A stretch of DNA of 45,780 nucleotides. Origin: an uncultured bacterium (GTDB lineage Bacteria; Actinomycetota; Coriobacteriia; Coriobacteriales; Coriobacteriaceae). The notes under the pieces were generated by a model. That model saw nothing but the letters and a program-made list of their open reading frames with translations. It did no database searches and was not told where the DNA came from. Below, piece after piece: positions 36,448-44,802 of this stretch (its first letter is position 1; each line of letters opens with the position of its first letter). The stretch lies in contig CAJMLY010000016.1 of the NCBI GenBank assembly GCA_905214425.1, forward strand, positions 1-45,780. Direction: 5' to 3'. The position numbers and the translations under genes were made by a program.

Positions 36448-39024
36448 TTGAAGCTCATCATCGCCGAGAAAAACGACGCCGCGCGTCAGATCGCCGAGCG
36501 CCTGTCCACGGGCAAGCCCAAAAAGGACAAGGTATACAACACCGCCATCTACCGTTTTGAGTGGAAGGGCGAGGAGTGCGTGACGATCGGCCTTGCCGGT
36601 CACATCCTTGCACCCGATTTTTGCGACAGTGTACTGTTCGATAAAAAGTTGGGCTGGTATTCGGTCACCGAGGACGGCGAGATGCTGCCGGCCGACATAC
36701 CCGATGGCCTGGCTCGTCCACCCTACGACACCAAACGCAAGCCGTTTCTTGCCGACGGTATCTCCATCAAGGGCTGGAAGCTCGAGAGCCTGCCATATCT
36801 CACCTGGGCGCCCGTCATTAAGCTGCCGGCCGAGAAGGAGCTCATCCGCTCGCTCAAGAACCTCGCCAAGAAGTCTGACAGCGTCATCATCGCCACGGAC
36901 TTCGACCGTGAGGGCGAGCTGATCGGTTCGGACGCCCTCAATAAGGTGCGCGAGGTGGCGCCCGACTTGCCGGTCGCCCGCGCTCAGTATTCTTCGTTTA
37001 CCAAGGCTGAGATCACGCAGGCCTTCGATAACCTTGTCTCGCTCGACCAGAACCTGGCCGACGCCGGCGAGAGCCGCCAGCACATCGACCTCATTTGGGG
37101 CGCGGTGCTCACGCGCTACCTGACGCTCGCCAAGTTTGGCGGCTTTGGCAACGTGCGCTCCGCCGGCCGCGTACAGACCCCGACGCTCGCCTTGGTGGTC
37201 GAGCGCGAGCGCGAACGCATGGCGTTTGTGCCCGAGGATTATTGGCAGATTCGCGGCATGGGTGCCGCGCAGGGCGCTGCCGAGGACGACCGCTTTAAGA
37301 TTGCGCACAAGACGACGCGTTTTACCGACAAGGATGCTGCCGAGACGGCGTATGGTAACGTCGACGGTGTCAAGACGGCAACCGTCGCCGCGGTGACCAA
37401 GCGCTCGCGCAAACAGCAACCGCCTACGCCGTTTGCGACCACCTCGCTGCAGGCTGCCGCCGCAGCCGAGGGTATCTCGCCTGCACGTACCATGCGTATC
37501 GCCGAGTCTCTCTACATGGCGGGCCTCATCAGCTATCCGCGTGTCGACAACACCGTATACCCCGCGACGCTCGATCTGGGCGCCGTGGTAAGCGACCTGG
37601 CAAAGATTAACCCGGCGCTGGCACCCGTGTGCAAAAAGGTGCTCGCCGGTCCTATGAAGCCCACGCGCGGCAAGGTCGAGACCACCGACCACCCGCCCAT
37701 CTACCCCACGGGCGAGGGCGATCCGTCCACGCTCGATGGCGGCCAGCGCAAGCTTTACGACCTCATTGCCCGCCGTTTCCTGGCGACGCTTATGGGCCCC
37801 GCGACCATCGAGAACACCAAGCTCGAGCTCGACGTCAACGGCGAGCCGTTTGTGGCTTCGGGTGACGTGCTCGTGACTCCGGGCTTCCGCGAAGCCTATC
37901 CGTATGGCCTTAAGCGTGACGAACAGATGCCGCCGCTTGAGCAGGGCGATACGGTTGACGTGTTCGACATCAAGCTCGAGGCCAAGCAGACCGAGCCGCC
38001 CGCGCGCTACAGCCAGGGCAAGCTCGTGCAAGAGATGGAAAAGCGTGGCCTGGGTACCAAGTCCACGCGCGCGAGCATCATCGAGCGTCTGTATGCCGTG
38101 CGCTATCTCAAAAACGATCCCGTTGAGCCGAGTCAGCTGGGCATCGCCATCATCGATGCGCTGTCGCAGTTTGCCCCGCGCATCACGAGCCCCGATATGA
38201 CCAGCGAGCTCGATGGCGACATGACCCGCGTGGAGCGCGGCGAGGACACCGAAGAGCATGTCGTGACGCACTCGCGCGCGCTGTTGGCCGGTGTGCTCGA
38301 CGAGCTGCTCAAACATACGCAGGAGCTGGGCGACGCCATCAGCGATGCCGTCACGGCCGATGCACGCGTGGGCGCCTGTCCCAAGTGCGGCAAGGACCTG
38401 GTTATGAAGACGAGCGCCAAGACCCGTGGCAGCTTTATCGGCTGCATGGGTTGGCCCGACTGCGATGTGACCTATCCGGTGCCGAGCGGCGTTAAGGTGA
38501 GCCCGCTCGAGGGCGAGGCAGCCGTGTGCCCCGAGTGCGGCGCGCCGCGCATTAAGTGCCAGCCGTTCCGTCAGAAGGCCTTTGAGATCTGCGTGAACCC
38601 CACGTGCCCCACTAACTACGAACCCGACCTTAAGGTGGGTGAGTGCAAGGTGTGTGCCGAGGCCGGACGCCATGGCGACCTGATCGCACACAAGAGCGAG
38701 AAGAGCGGCAAGCGCTTTATCCGCTGCACCAACTACGATGACTGCGGTGTGAGCTATCCGCTTCCGGCACGTGGCAAACTCGAGGCGACGGGCGAGACCT
38801 GTCCCGAGTGCGGCGCCCCCATCGTGGTGGTCAACACGGCGCGCGGCCCGTGGCGCATCTGCGTGAACATGGACTGCCCGACCAAGGAGAAGAAGCCGGC
38901 ACGCGGCCGCAAGACTGCGACCAAGGCGGGCGCGGCAAAGAAGACGACGGCCGCCAAGAAGACGACGGCCAAAAAGACGACGGCCAAGAAGTCGACTACC
39001 AAAAAGACCGCCGCCGACAAGTAG
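36448..39024 (+). CDS. Type IA DNA topoisomerase, archaeal-like, with zinc ribbons
   Basis: The 858-residue enzyme nicks and rejoins one DNA strand to relax negative supercoils. The Toprim domain holds IATDFDREGELIGSDAL (149-165). The catalytic tyrosine is Tyr363 in GLISYPRVDNTVYP; the DNTVYP context resembles archaeal TopA more than E. coli TopA (YMRTDS). Four Cys4 zinc ribbons follow (about 646, 693, 732 and 784; each CxxC...Cx3-5C). The last 40 residues are a Lys/Ala/Thr repeat (KKTTAKKTTAKKSTTKK) like histone H1 tails. The start is TTG with AGGAG 6 bp upstream. Whether the cell also has a canonical TopA cannot be seen here. Confidence 0.92.
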   Translation: MKLIIAEKNDAARQIAERLSTGKPKKDKVYNTAIYRFEWKGEECVTIGLAGHILAPDFCDSVLFDKKLGWYSVTEDGEMLPADIPDGLARPPYDTKRKPFLADGISIKGWKLESLPYLTWAPVIKLPAEKELIRSLKNLAKKSDSVIIATDFDREGELIGSDALNKVREVAPDLPVARAQYSSFTKAEITQAFDNLVSLDQNLADAGESRQHIDLIWGAVLTRYLTLAKFGGFGNVRSAGRVQTPTLALVVERERERMAFVPEDYWQIRGMGAAQGAAEDDRFKIAHKTTRFTDKDAAETAYGNVDGVKTATVAAVTKRSRKQQPPTPFATTSLQAAAAAEGISPARTMRIAESLYMAGLISYPRVDNTVYPATLDLGAVVSDLAKINPALAPVCKKVLAGPMKPTRGKVETTDHPPIYPTGEGDPSTLDGGQRKLYDLIARRFLATLMGPATIENTKLELDVNGEPFVASGDVLVTPGFREAYPYGLKRDEQMPPLEQGDTVDVFDIKLEAKQTEPPARYSQGKLVQEMEKRGLGTKSTRASIIERLYAVRYLKNDPVEPSQLGIAIIDALSQFAPRITSPDMTSELDGDMTRVERGEDTEEHVVTHSRALLAGVLDELLKHTQELGDAISDAVTADARVGACPKCGKDLVMKTSAKTRGSFIGCMGWPDCDVTYPVPSGVKVSPLEGEAAVCPECGAPRIKCQPFRQKAFEICVNPTCPTNYEPDLKVGECKVCAEAGRHGDLIAHKSEKSGKRFIRCTNYDDCGVSYPLPARGKLEATGETCPECGAPIVVVNTARGPWRICVNMDCPTKEKKPARGRKTATKAGAAKKTTAAKKTTAKKTTAKKSTTKKTAADK

Positions 39025-39051
39025 CGGCGCAGTCGAAACATTGCCGAAAAC

Positions 39052-39088
39052 AAAAACGAGCGAGGACCCCGCGATCCTCGCTCGTTTT
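39052..39088 (+). terminator. Intrinsic terminator after topoisomerase
   Basis: AAAACGAGCGAGGA pairs with TCCTCGCTCGTTTT around a short C-rich loop. Confidence 0.88.
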
Positions 39089-39095
39089 CTAGGCA

Positions 39096-39149
39096 GTCAT
39101 TGGGGACGTTCTTTAATGAGTAGTCGTTTGAGAACGTCGCATGCGACTA
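39096..39149. repeat. GACTAG-family element at a gene 3' end
   Basis: GACGTTCT (39105-39112) pairs with AGAACGTC (39131-39138), and TAGTCG (39121-39126) with CGACTA (39144-39149). AGTCATTGGGGACGTTC and GAGTAGTCGTT match the element near 11139 in reverse. Its last CTA is the stop codon (TAG) of the leftward gene at 39147. Confidence 0.65.
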
Positions 39150-40133
39150 GTTCACTTCGACGGGTTTGGCGCCGGGATAGCGCTCCTCAAAGTCTAGACG
39201 GTACTTATTGTCATTGGTGCCCGCCACGTTGTCGCGCGACAGTGGCGTCACGATCTCATTCTTGTGGTCCGCAGGCTTGGCGTATTTCAGGCTGATCTCC
39301 CAGGCATCACAGATTGCGTCAATGCGGTGATCCAGGTCGTCGTACAGGGCAACGATGTCTTTCCAGGAGCTGTAGTTCTTGGAGCTCGTCGGGACGTCTA
39401 GGTCCTCGACGATGTCGTAATACTGCTCGATGGTGTCCTCCGTGCGCTCGGCGACGTCGGCGAGATTTTGACGGGTGGTTCGATCCTCTTCCAGATAGCT
39501 GCCGTTGAAGTTCTGCGCGCAGCCACGGACGTAGTTGTCGAGGTCTTCGAGCAAGTCGTAGTATTCGCTCAGTCGGCGGTAGAGATTCTGCTCGGAGAGC
39601 GTTGCTTCGCCGCCATCCTCGTCGTCGTCATCGTCATCATCGTCGTACAGGCTGTTGGGATCGCCGAGAGGCTTTAGGTCATCGTCGTCGACGTCATGGT
39701 GCAGCTTAGCTACCTCGGCAGTCGTCTGCGTGGCGGCGTTGTCGAAAGGCTTGATCACAAAGAAAACGACCAGGGCGATGATGATCGCCACCAGCACAAC
39801 GATAACGGCGATAAGCGGCCCGGTGCCGCTCTTTTTGGGAGCGGGGGTCTGTGACGAAGCGGGCGCGTATGCGGGAGCCGGCTGCTGTTGGGGCGAGCCG
39901 CTCGCGACGGGTATGCGCTGCGTGGTCTCGACGGCTGCGGGGCCTGCGGCGGGGTCGGGGCGATAGGCGAGGGGGTCGTCCGCCTTGGCTTGCGGCGTAT
40001 CGAGGGAACCGGTCTGCTCAAAATCGGGCTGGCTATCGCTTGCGGTTGTTTGCTCAACGGGTGCACCGCACGAGGTGCAGAACTTGGCATTATCTGCAAG
40101 AAGCTTGCCGCACGAGGCGCAATACCGAGACAT
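39147..40133 (-). CDS. Zinc-ribbon membrane protein with poly-Asp segment
   Basis: The 328-residue protein starts with a zinc ribbon (RYCASCGKLLADNAKFCTSCG, Cys5/8/19/22), then a Pro/Ala/Gln-rich linker, one transmembrane helix (about 106-127), an acidic stretch with eight Asp in a row (about 164-171) and a helical extracytoplasmic domain (about 178-310). The zinc ribbon lies inside, the helical domain outside. Proteins of this plan are common in Gram-positive bacteria and uncharacterised. ATG 40133 follows AAAGGAG; the in-frame ATG six codons earlier would hide that site inside the gene. The stop codon is formed by the adjoining repeat. Confidence 0.8.
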   Translation of the reverse strand: MSRYCASCGKLLADNAKFCTSCGAPVEQTTASDSQPDFEQTGSLDTPQAKADDPLAYRPDPAAGPAAVETTQRIPVASGSPQQQPAPAYAPASSQTPAPKKSGTGPLIAVIVVLVAIIIALVVFFVIKPFDNAATQTTAEVAKLHHDVDDDDLKPLGDPNSLYDDDDDDDDEDGGEATLSEQNLYRRLSEYYDLLEDLDNYVRGCAQNFNGSYLEEDRTTRQNLADVAERTEDTIEQYYDIVEDLDVPTSSKNYSSWKDIVALYDDLDHRIDAICDAWEISLKYAKPADHKNEIVTPLSRDNVAGTNDNKYRLDFEERYPGAKPVEVN

Positions 40134-40201
40134 TGCCACTCCTTTCGCCACATTTCAATGCAATACGACGATTATACCCAGCGTCCAAAATTCCCCATCA
40201 T

Positions 40202-40270
40202 AAGTTGCGGTGAAATAGGGACTGTTTGGCGGTCTCAGAGCTTCAATCAGTCCCTATTTCACCGCAACTT
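40202..40270. repeat. Intergenic palindrome, GTTGCGG family, copy 2
   Basis: Perfect 22-bp arms at 40202-40223 and 40249-40270 (ends AAGTTGCGGTGAAATAG and CTATTTCACCGCAACTT) with a 25-nt loop. The outer 16-17 nt equal those of the element at 1378; the inner bases differ (GGGACT/AGTCCC here, TTCCT/AGGAA there) but pair in both. Confidence 0.9.
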
Positions 40271-40298
40271 CGGGGATGCCTCGATGGCTAGGTTGGAT

Positions 40299-40327
40299 TT
40301 GGGACGCGCCGAGCACTGGGGTATCAT
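40299..40327 (+). promoter_or_regulatory. Promoter of the tmk-holB-ricT operon
   Basis: TTGGGA (40299-40304) and TATCAT (40322-40327) are separated by exactly 17 bp and lie 53 bp before tmk. Confidence 0.55.
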
Positions 40328-40379
40328 GGCTTGGTTGATATATCTGCATTTACGCGCCTTGTAGGAAGGGGCTGCGCCC

Positions 40380-41063
40380 ATGGCTTTTGAGCCCGCTCAA
40401 CATAGCTTTATCACGCTCGAGGGCGTCGATGGCGCCGGCAAGTCCACGCAGGCGCGCCTGCTTGCCCGCGCGCTCGAACTCGCTGGCTACCAGGTTGTGA
40501 GCCTGCGCGAGCCGGGCGGTACCGCCATCAGCGAAAAGATCCGTGCTCTGCTGCTCGACCCCGCCAATACGGCGATGGGCGACACTTGCGAGCTGCTGCT
40601 GTATGAGGCCGCCCGTGCCCAGCTGGTGCACGAGGTCATCGCGCCCGCCCTTGCTGCCGGCAAGGTTGTCCTGTGCGACCGCTTCTACGATTCCACGACC
40701 TGCTACCAGGCGTTTGCCGATGGCCTCGATCGCCAGATAGTGCGCGACGCCAACAACCTGGCCGTCGCGGGTACGCACCCGGCGCTCACACTCGTCTATC
40801 ACATCACGCCCGAGCAGGCGGCGCTGCGCATGGCCGACCGCGGTGCGGCAGATCGCATGGAGGCTAAGGGCATGGCCTTCCAAGAGCGTGTCTACCAGGG
40901 ATTTTGCGCCATCGCCGCCGAGGAACCAAACCGCGTAAAGCTCATCGACGCGACCGCGTCCATCGAGGACGTCTTCGCGCGGACGGTCGAGCAGGTTCGC
41001 GTCTACGGCCTCGACATTTCCCAGGACGCCGTCACCGCCGCGCTTGCCCAGGAGGCCGAGTAA
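40380..41063 (+). CDS. tmk: Thymidylate kinase
   Basis: The 227-residue enzyme phosphorylates dTMP to dTDP. It has the P-loop FITLEGVDGAGKSTQ (13-24), the DR[YF] motif LCDRFYDSTTCYQ and a LID region with the R..RMEAKGMAFQERV stretch, and LREPGGT binding the substrate. It extends some 15 residues beyond the typical 205-212. It is the first gene of tmk-holB-ricT, an order close to that of B. subtilis (tmk-yaaQ-yaaR-holB-yaaT). AGGAAGGGG lies before the ATG. Confidence 0.96.
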   Translation: MAFEPAQHSFITLEGVDGAGKSTQARLLARALELAGYQVVSLREPGGTAISEKIRALLLDPANTAMGDTCELLLYEAARAQLVHEVIAPALAAGKVVLCDRFYDSTTCYQAFADGLDRQIVRDANNLAVAGTHPALTLVYHITPEQAALRMADRGAADRMEAKGMAFQERVYQGFCAIAAEEPNRVKLIDATASIEDVFARTVEQVRVYGLDISQDAVTAALAQEAE

Positions 41064-41064
41064 C

Positions 41065-42192
41065 ATGGCCCCCGCTCAGGCAAGCCTGCTGGCCAAGCTC
41101 GACACCCAAGAGCGCGTGCGCGACTTTTTGACCAACGCCGTCGCCAGCGGCCGCGCATCGCACGCCTACCTGTTTTTGGGCGCTCCCGGCGCCGGCAAGC
41201 TCGATGCCGCATGGGCGCTCGCCCAGGCCTTCCTGTGCGAGCAGGACGGCTGCGGCGCATGCGACAGCTGCGTGCGCGTTGCGCGGCACACGCATCCCGA
41301 CGTGCACTATTACACGCCCGAGAGCGCCACGGGCTACCTCATTGCCCAGACCCGCGAGCTGCTCGACGATGTGCTTCTGGCGCCCATCCGTGCCAAGGCC
41401 AAGGTCTACATCATCGACCGTGCCGAGCAGCTGCGCGCCAACACCGCCAACGCACTGCTCAAAACACTCGAGGAGCCGCCCGAGGGCGTTATGTTCATCT
41501 TGTTGGGCACCTCGGCAGACGTGATGCTGCCCACCATCGTGAGCCGCTGCCAGTGCGTGCCGTTTCGGCTGGTGTCGCCCGCCGTCGCCGCGCAGGCCGT
41601 GAGCCGCGCCACCGGTCAGGACCCTGCGCGTTGCCGCATGGCCGTCGCAGTAGCGGGAAGCCCCGCGCGTGGCATCGAGTTCCTCAAGAGCGCCGAGCGC
41701 CAGGACGCCCGCCGTCAGATGGTTCGCGCCATCGATTCGCTCATCGTCGCCGACGAGGCCGACGTGCTCAGCCGCGCCGAGTCGCTCATCGTCGCCGTTA
41801 AGGCGCCGCTCGCCGAGGTCAAGTCCACGCAGGAAAAGGTGCTCGAGCAAAACGCCGACTACCTGTCGCGTGGAGCATTGAAGCAGCTTGAGGACCGCAA
41901 CAAGCGCGAACTCAACGCGCGCGAGCGTTCGGGTATCATGGAAGCGCTGGCGAGCGCGCGGACGCTCATGCGCGACGTGCTGCTGACGCTTCAGGACGAG
42001 GCAGCCGACGTGGTGAACGAGGACGTGCGCGACACGATCGGGCGGCTTGCCGCCGCGACGAATGTTGCGGGTGCCACACGGGCGCTCGAGGCAGTCGCGA
42101 CCGCCGAGCGCAACATCGCCAGAAACGTTACTCCCCAGCTGGCCATCGAGGTCATGCTGTTCGATATCAGGAAGGCACTGAAATGCCGTTAG
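41065..42192 (+). CDS. holB: DNA polymerase III delta' subunit
   Basis: The 375-residue clamp-loader subunit has an AAA+ core with LFLGAPGAGKLDAAWALA (39-54; the residue after the P-loop lysine is Leu, not Ser/Thr, so ATP hydrolysis is unlikely, as in other delta' subunits), a zinc module Cys58, Cys63, Cys66, Cys69 (CEQDGCGACDSC), NALLKTLEEPPEG and the SRC motif VSRCQCV. It helps load the beta clamp. ATG 41065 is 9 bp after AGGAGG, 1 bp after the tmk stop; its end overlaps the next gene by 10 bp. Confidence 0.95.
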   Translation: MAPAQASLLAKLDTQERVRDFLTNAVASGRASHAYLFLGAPGAGKLDAAWALAQAFLCEQDGCGACDSCVRVARHTHPDVHYYTPESATGYLIAQTRELLDDVLLAPIRAKAKVYIIDRAEQLRANTANALLKTLEEPPEGVMFILLGTSADVMLPTIVSRCQCVPFRLVSPAVAAQAVSRATGQDPARCRMAVAVAGSPARGIEFLKSAERQDARRQMVRAIDSLIVADEADVLSRAESLIVAVKAPLAEVKSTQEKVLEQNADYLSRGALKQLEDRNKRELNARERSGIMEALASARTLMRDVLLTLQDEAADVVNEDVRDTIGRLAAATNVAGATRALEAVATAERNIARNVTPQLAIEVMLFDIRKALKCR

Positions 42193-43883
42193 TTGTACCC
42201 GTTAAGTTTACCTACGCCTCGCGCGACCTGTGGTTCGACCCGCAGGATCTGGATATCCTCGAGGCCGATTACGCCATTTGTTCCACCGAGCGCGGAACCG
42301 AGATCGGCCTGGTCACGGCCGATCCCTTCGAGGTGCCGCAAGACGAGATCGGTCAGCCGCTCAAGCCCGTGCTGCGCGTGGCGAGCGACATCGACCTGCA
42401 GCTTGCGGACGACCTAGCCATCCAGGGCGACGAAGCCATGGTCGACTTCCGCCGTCTGGTCAAGGAGCTCGACCTCGAGATGAAGCCGGTCGGCGTCGAG
42501 TACCTGTTTGGCGGCGAGAAGGCCGTGTTCTACTTTGCGGCCGAGGAGCGCGTCGATTTTCGTCAGCTCGTCAAGGACCTGTCCTCGACGCTGCACATTC
42601 GCGTCGATATGCGCCAGATCGGCGTGCGTGACGAGACCCGCCTGGTGGGTGGCTACGCCCAGTGCGGACAGGAGCTCTGCTGCACGCGCTTTGGCGGACA
42701 GTTTGAGCCCGTCTCGATTCGCATGGCAAAAGAGCAGGACCTGCCGCTCAACTCGTCCAAGATCAGCGGCGTTTGCGGCCGCCTGATGTGCTGCCTGCGC
42801 TACGAGTTCGAGGCCTACAAGGACTTTAAGAGCCGTGCGCCCAAAAAGAAGACGCTCATCGATACGCCGCTTGGCAAGGCGCGTATCCAGGAGTATGACA
42901 CGCCGCGTGAGCAGCTGGTGCTGCGCCTGGAGAACGGCAAAGTCTTTAAGGTCAACCTGGCCGATATGACGTGCTCGGAGGGCTGCAAAAAGAAGGCCGC
43001 CGAGCAGGGCTGCAACTGCCGCCCCGACTGCGTGACGCGCGACGTGCTCGAGCGCATCGAGTCGCCCGAGATGCGTCTGGCGCTCATGGAGCTCGACCGC
43101 GAGAACGGCGTCGACGTGGGCGATGGCCTGTCGAGCGCCGACCGTCTTGCCGGCACGTCGATGCCCAAGCGCCGTCGTCGCGATGCCGATTCCGATGCCC
43201 GCGCTGCTCAGGGTCAGGGCGAGGGCCGTGGCCGCGGAAAGGGCCGCGGCAAGGCCGAGGCGCCCGAGGCCGAGGAGGCCGCCGGTGGCCGTCGCCGCCG
43301 CAAGCGTGCGGGCTCGGGCGATGCTACCGAGGCTGCAGCCGCGGGCAAGAACGCCTCTCGCGAGCGCGAGGTTCAGCAGCCCCAGCAGCAGAATCGCGGC
43401 GGTGGCATGAACCCCACACGTCGTCGCCGCCGTCATCTGTCGAGCGAGGAGCGCGAGGACGCCTTTCGCGCCGCAGCTGCTCGCGAGGCTGGTGCCGCTT
43501 CCAAGGGCCCCTCGGCTTCCGATGCGCCTGCCGACAAGGGCGGCAAGTCACGTGGCGAGGAGGAGCGCGCGCCGCGTCCGCGCCGTCGCCATTCCTCGGG
43601 CACGCAGCAGAAGCCTTCAGTGCCCTCTGTGGCCGATCAGGTCTCGGATGGCGAGGTCAAGGTCACGCGCCGTCGTCCCGGAGATGGCGGGGGAGCGGCT
43701 GCCAAGGCTTCGCGTGGCGCCGCTCGCGACGAGTGCGAGCCGCGCGAGGATCGCGGTGGCGAGGGCTCGGCCGACCAGGGTCAAAAGCGCCGTCGCCGTC
43801 GCCGTTCCCGCAAGCCACGCCAGGATGGTGGCGAGGGCTCGTCCCCGTCTTCGTCCGCACCACAACCGCCCGCCGGCGAATAA
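42183..43883 (+). CDS. PSP1-domain protein (RicT/YaaT-like) with arginine-rich tail
   Basis: The first 300 residues match the PSP1/YaaT family: GTEIGLVTADPFEVP, a central VDFRQLVKDLSSTLHIRVDM, and the Cys motifs CGQELCCTRFGG and GVCGRLMCCLRYE. B. subtilis RicT with RicA/RicF carries Fe-S clusters and directs RNase Y cleavage. A further Cys cluster CSEGCKK...GCNCRPDC (about 260-280) follows. Residues 320-566 are a low-complexity tail full of RRRR, RGKGRGK and RRRRRSRKPR blocks, nearly doubling the usual length and typical of RNA-binding disordered tails. Codon use in the tail stays GC-rich like the rest. Overlap with holB shows coupling. Confidence 0.92.
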   Translation: MPLVVPVKFTYASRDLWFDPQDLDILEADYAICSTERGTEIGLVTADPFEVPQDEIGQPLKPVLRVASDIDLQLADDLAIQGDEAMVDFRRLVKELDLEMKPVGVEYLFGGEKAVFYFAAEERVDFRQLVKDLSSTLHIRVDMRQIGVRDETRLVGGYAQCGQELCCTRFGGQFEPVSIRMAKEQDLPLNSSKISGVCGRLMCCLRYEFEAYKDFKSRAPKKKTLIDTPLGKARIQEYDTPREQLVLRLENGKVFKVNLADMTCSEGCKKKAAEQGCNCRPDCVTRDVLERIESPEMRLALMELDRENGVDVGDGLSSADRLAGTSMPKRRRRDADSDARAAQGQGEGRGRGKGRGKAEAPEAEEAAGGRRRRKRAGSGDATEAAAAGKNASREREVQQPQQQNRGGGMNPTRRRRRHLSSEEREDAFRAAAAREAGAASKGPSASDAPADKGGKSRGEEERAPRPRRRHSSGTQQKPSVPSVADQVSDGEVKVTRRRPGDGGGAAAKASRGAARDECEPREDRGGEGSADQGQKRRRRRRSRKPRQDGGEGSSPSSSAPQPPAGE

Positions 43884-43908
43884 CGCCCGCGAGCGGATTT
43901 AGCCCGCC

Positions 43909-43934
43909 TTGCCCCGAGCACATCGGGGTATCAT
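43909..43934 (+). promoter_or_regulatory. Putative comF promoter with palindromic spacer
   Basis: TTGCCC (43909-43914) and TATCAT (43929-43934) are only 14 bp apart. The spacer contains CCCCGA-GCACA-TCGGGG (43912-43928), directly abutting the -10. The block CGAGCAC...GGGGTATCAT is shared with the tmk promoter. Confidence 0.35.
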
Positions 43935-43946
43935 AGCGCCGAATCA

Positions 43947-43982
43947 ACAACCCTCCCTGCGACCGAACGTAGGGAGGGTTGT
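43947..43982 (+). promoter_or_regulatory. Hairpin that sequesters the comF ribosome site
   Basis: ACAACCCTCCCT (43947-43958) is perfectly complementary to AGGGAGGGTTGT (43971-43982) over 12 bp with a 12-nt loop. The 3' arm contains the only Shine-Dalgarno sequence (GGGAGGG) for the TTG start 3 bp later. No T-run follows, so it is more like a translational switch than a terminator. Confidence 0.7.
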
Positions 43983-43985
43983 GTC

Positions 43986-44792
43986 TTGAAGAGCCATCTG
44001 AACATATTGAGCCGTCTGCAGGGTGCCGGTGCCCTACCGTTTGCGGACGAATTGCTACCGTTTGCCGAGCGGGTGGCACGCGAGGCGCTCGAGGCATTGT
44101 CGCCAACACGATGCGCTGGCTGCGAGCGCGCCGGTACGCTTATTTGCCAAGACTGCCTGGCTGCGCTCACGCTCATCGACCCACGTCATAGCTGCACCCG
44201 ATGCGGCGCCCCGTTTGGGGATTTGCTGTGCACTGAGTGTTCGGTCGAGGGCACGTCCTCGGCAATGGCGGAGGCGCTCGACCGCTGCCTGGCGTGCGCC
44301 GTCTATGCGCATCCGCTGCCGCGCATCATTAAAGCGTACAAGGATGCGGGCGAGCGACGTCTGGCTCCGTATCTGGCGGAGCTGCTCTACGACACCGCCC
44401 TGCATGCCCAGGTCGTAGCGCCCGATCGCTACGGAGGTGTGCTGTCCGGTGCGGATGCGGTGGTGTTTGTGCCTGCGACGGCGGCAGCGTTTCGGCGGCG
44501 TGGTTTTGATCATATGGAGGCTATTGCGGGCCCATTTTGCGAGCTGTCGGGTGTTCCCCTGCTCGATGCTCTCGTCAAGTACGGGCATGGCGACCAGCGC
44601 GAACTCGGTCGTGAGGAGCGCCGCGAGCGTGCCCAAGGCATGTACGAGACGGTTGAGGACGTGCACGGCCGCCGCTTGCTGCTTATCGATGACGTTATCA
44701 CCACGGGCGCGACGATGGCAGCGGCTTCGGCGGAACTCAAGCGCGCCGGCGCCGCAGCAGTCGATGGCCTCGCTATCGCACGCGTTTGGTAG
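43986..44792 (+). CDS. comF: ComF-family phosphoribosyltransferase-like protein
   Basis: The 268-residue protein has two N-terminal zinc-finger pairs (Cys43/46/54/57 and Cys70/73/82/85), VYAHPLPRIIKAYKDAGERR, VPATAAAFRRRGFDHMEAIA and the PRPP-binding loop LLLIDDVITTGATM. ComF proteins act in DNA uptake for natural transformation, probably with ComFA; in non-competent species the role is unclear. The start is TTG, 7 bp after GGGAGGG; no in-frame ATG occurs near the conserved N-terminus. The start region is folded into a strong hairpin. A further gene follows after 10 bp. Confidence 0.92.
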   Translation: MKSHLNILSRLQGAGALPFADELLPFAERVAREALEALSPTRCAGCERAGTLICQDCLAALTLIDPRHSCTRCGAPFGDLLCTECSVEGTSSAMAEALDRCLACAVYAHPLPRIIKAYKDAGERRLAPYLAELLYDTALHAQVVAPDRYGGVLSGADAVVFVPATAAAFRRRGFDHMEAIAGPFCELSGVPLLDALVKYGHGDQRELGREERRERAQGMYETVEDVHGRRLLLIDDVITTGATMAAASAELKRAGAAAVDGLAIARVW

Positions 44793-44802
44793 GGGTGGTT
44801 TT

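Noticed and set aside
36133..38691. Long open frame (over 800 codons) on the minus strand opposite the topoisomerase gene
   Set aside because: Its composition follows the GC-rich third positions of the sense gene, it shows no recognisable domain, and it overlaps a certain gene completely. Similar frames opposite pcrA (22828-25290) and purH (12059-14533) are rejected for the same reason.
39618..39655. Trinucleotide microsatellite in the zinc-ribbon protein gene
   Set aside because: The run codes for eight Asp with mixed GAT/GAC codons, so slippage-driven phase variation is unlikely, and an acidic linker is ordinary for such proteins.
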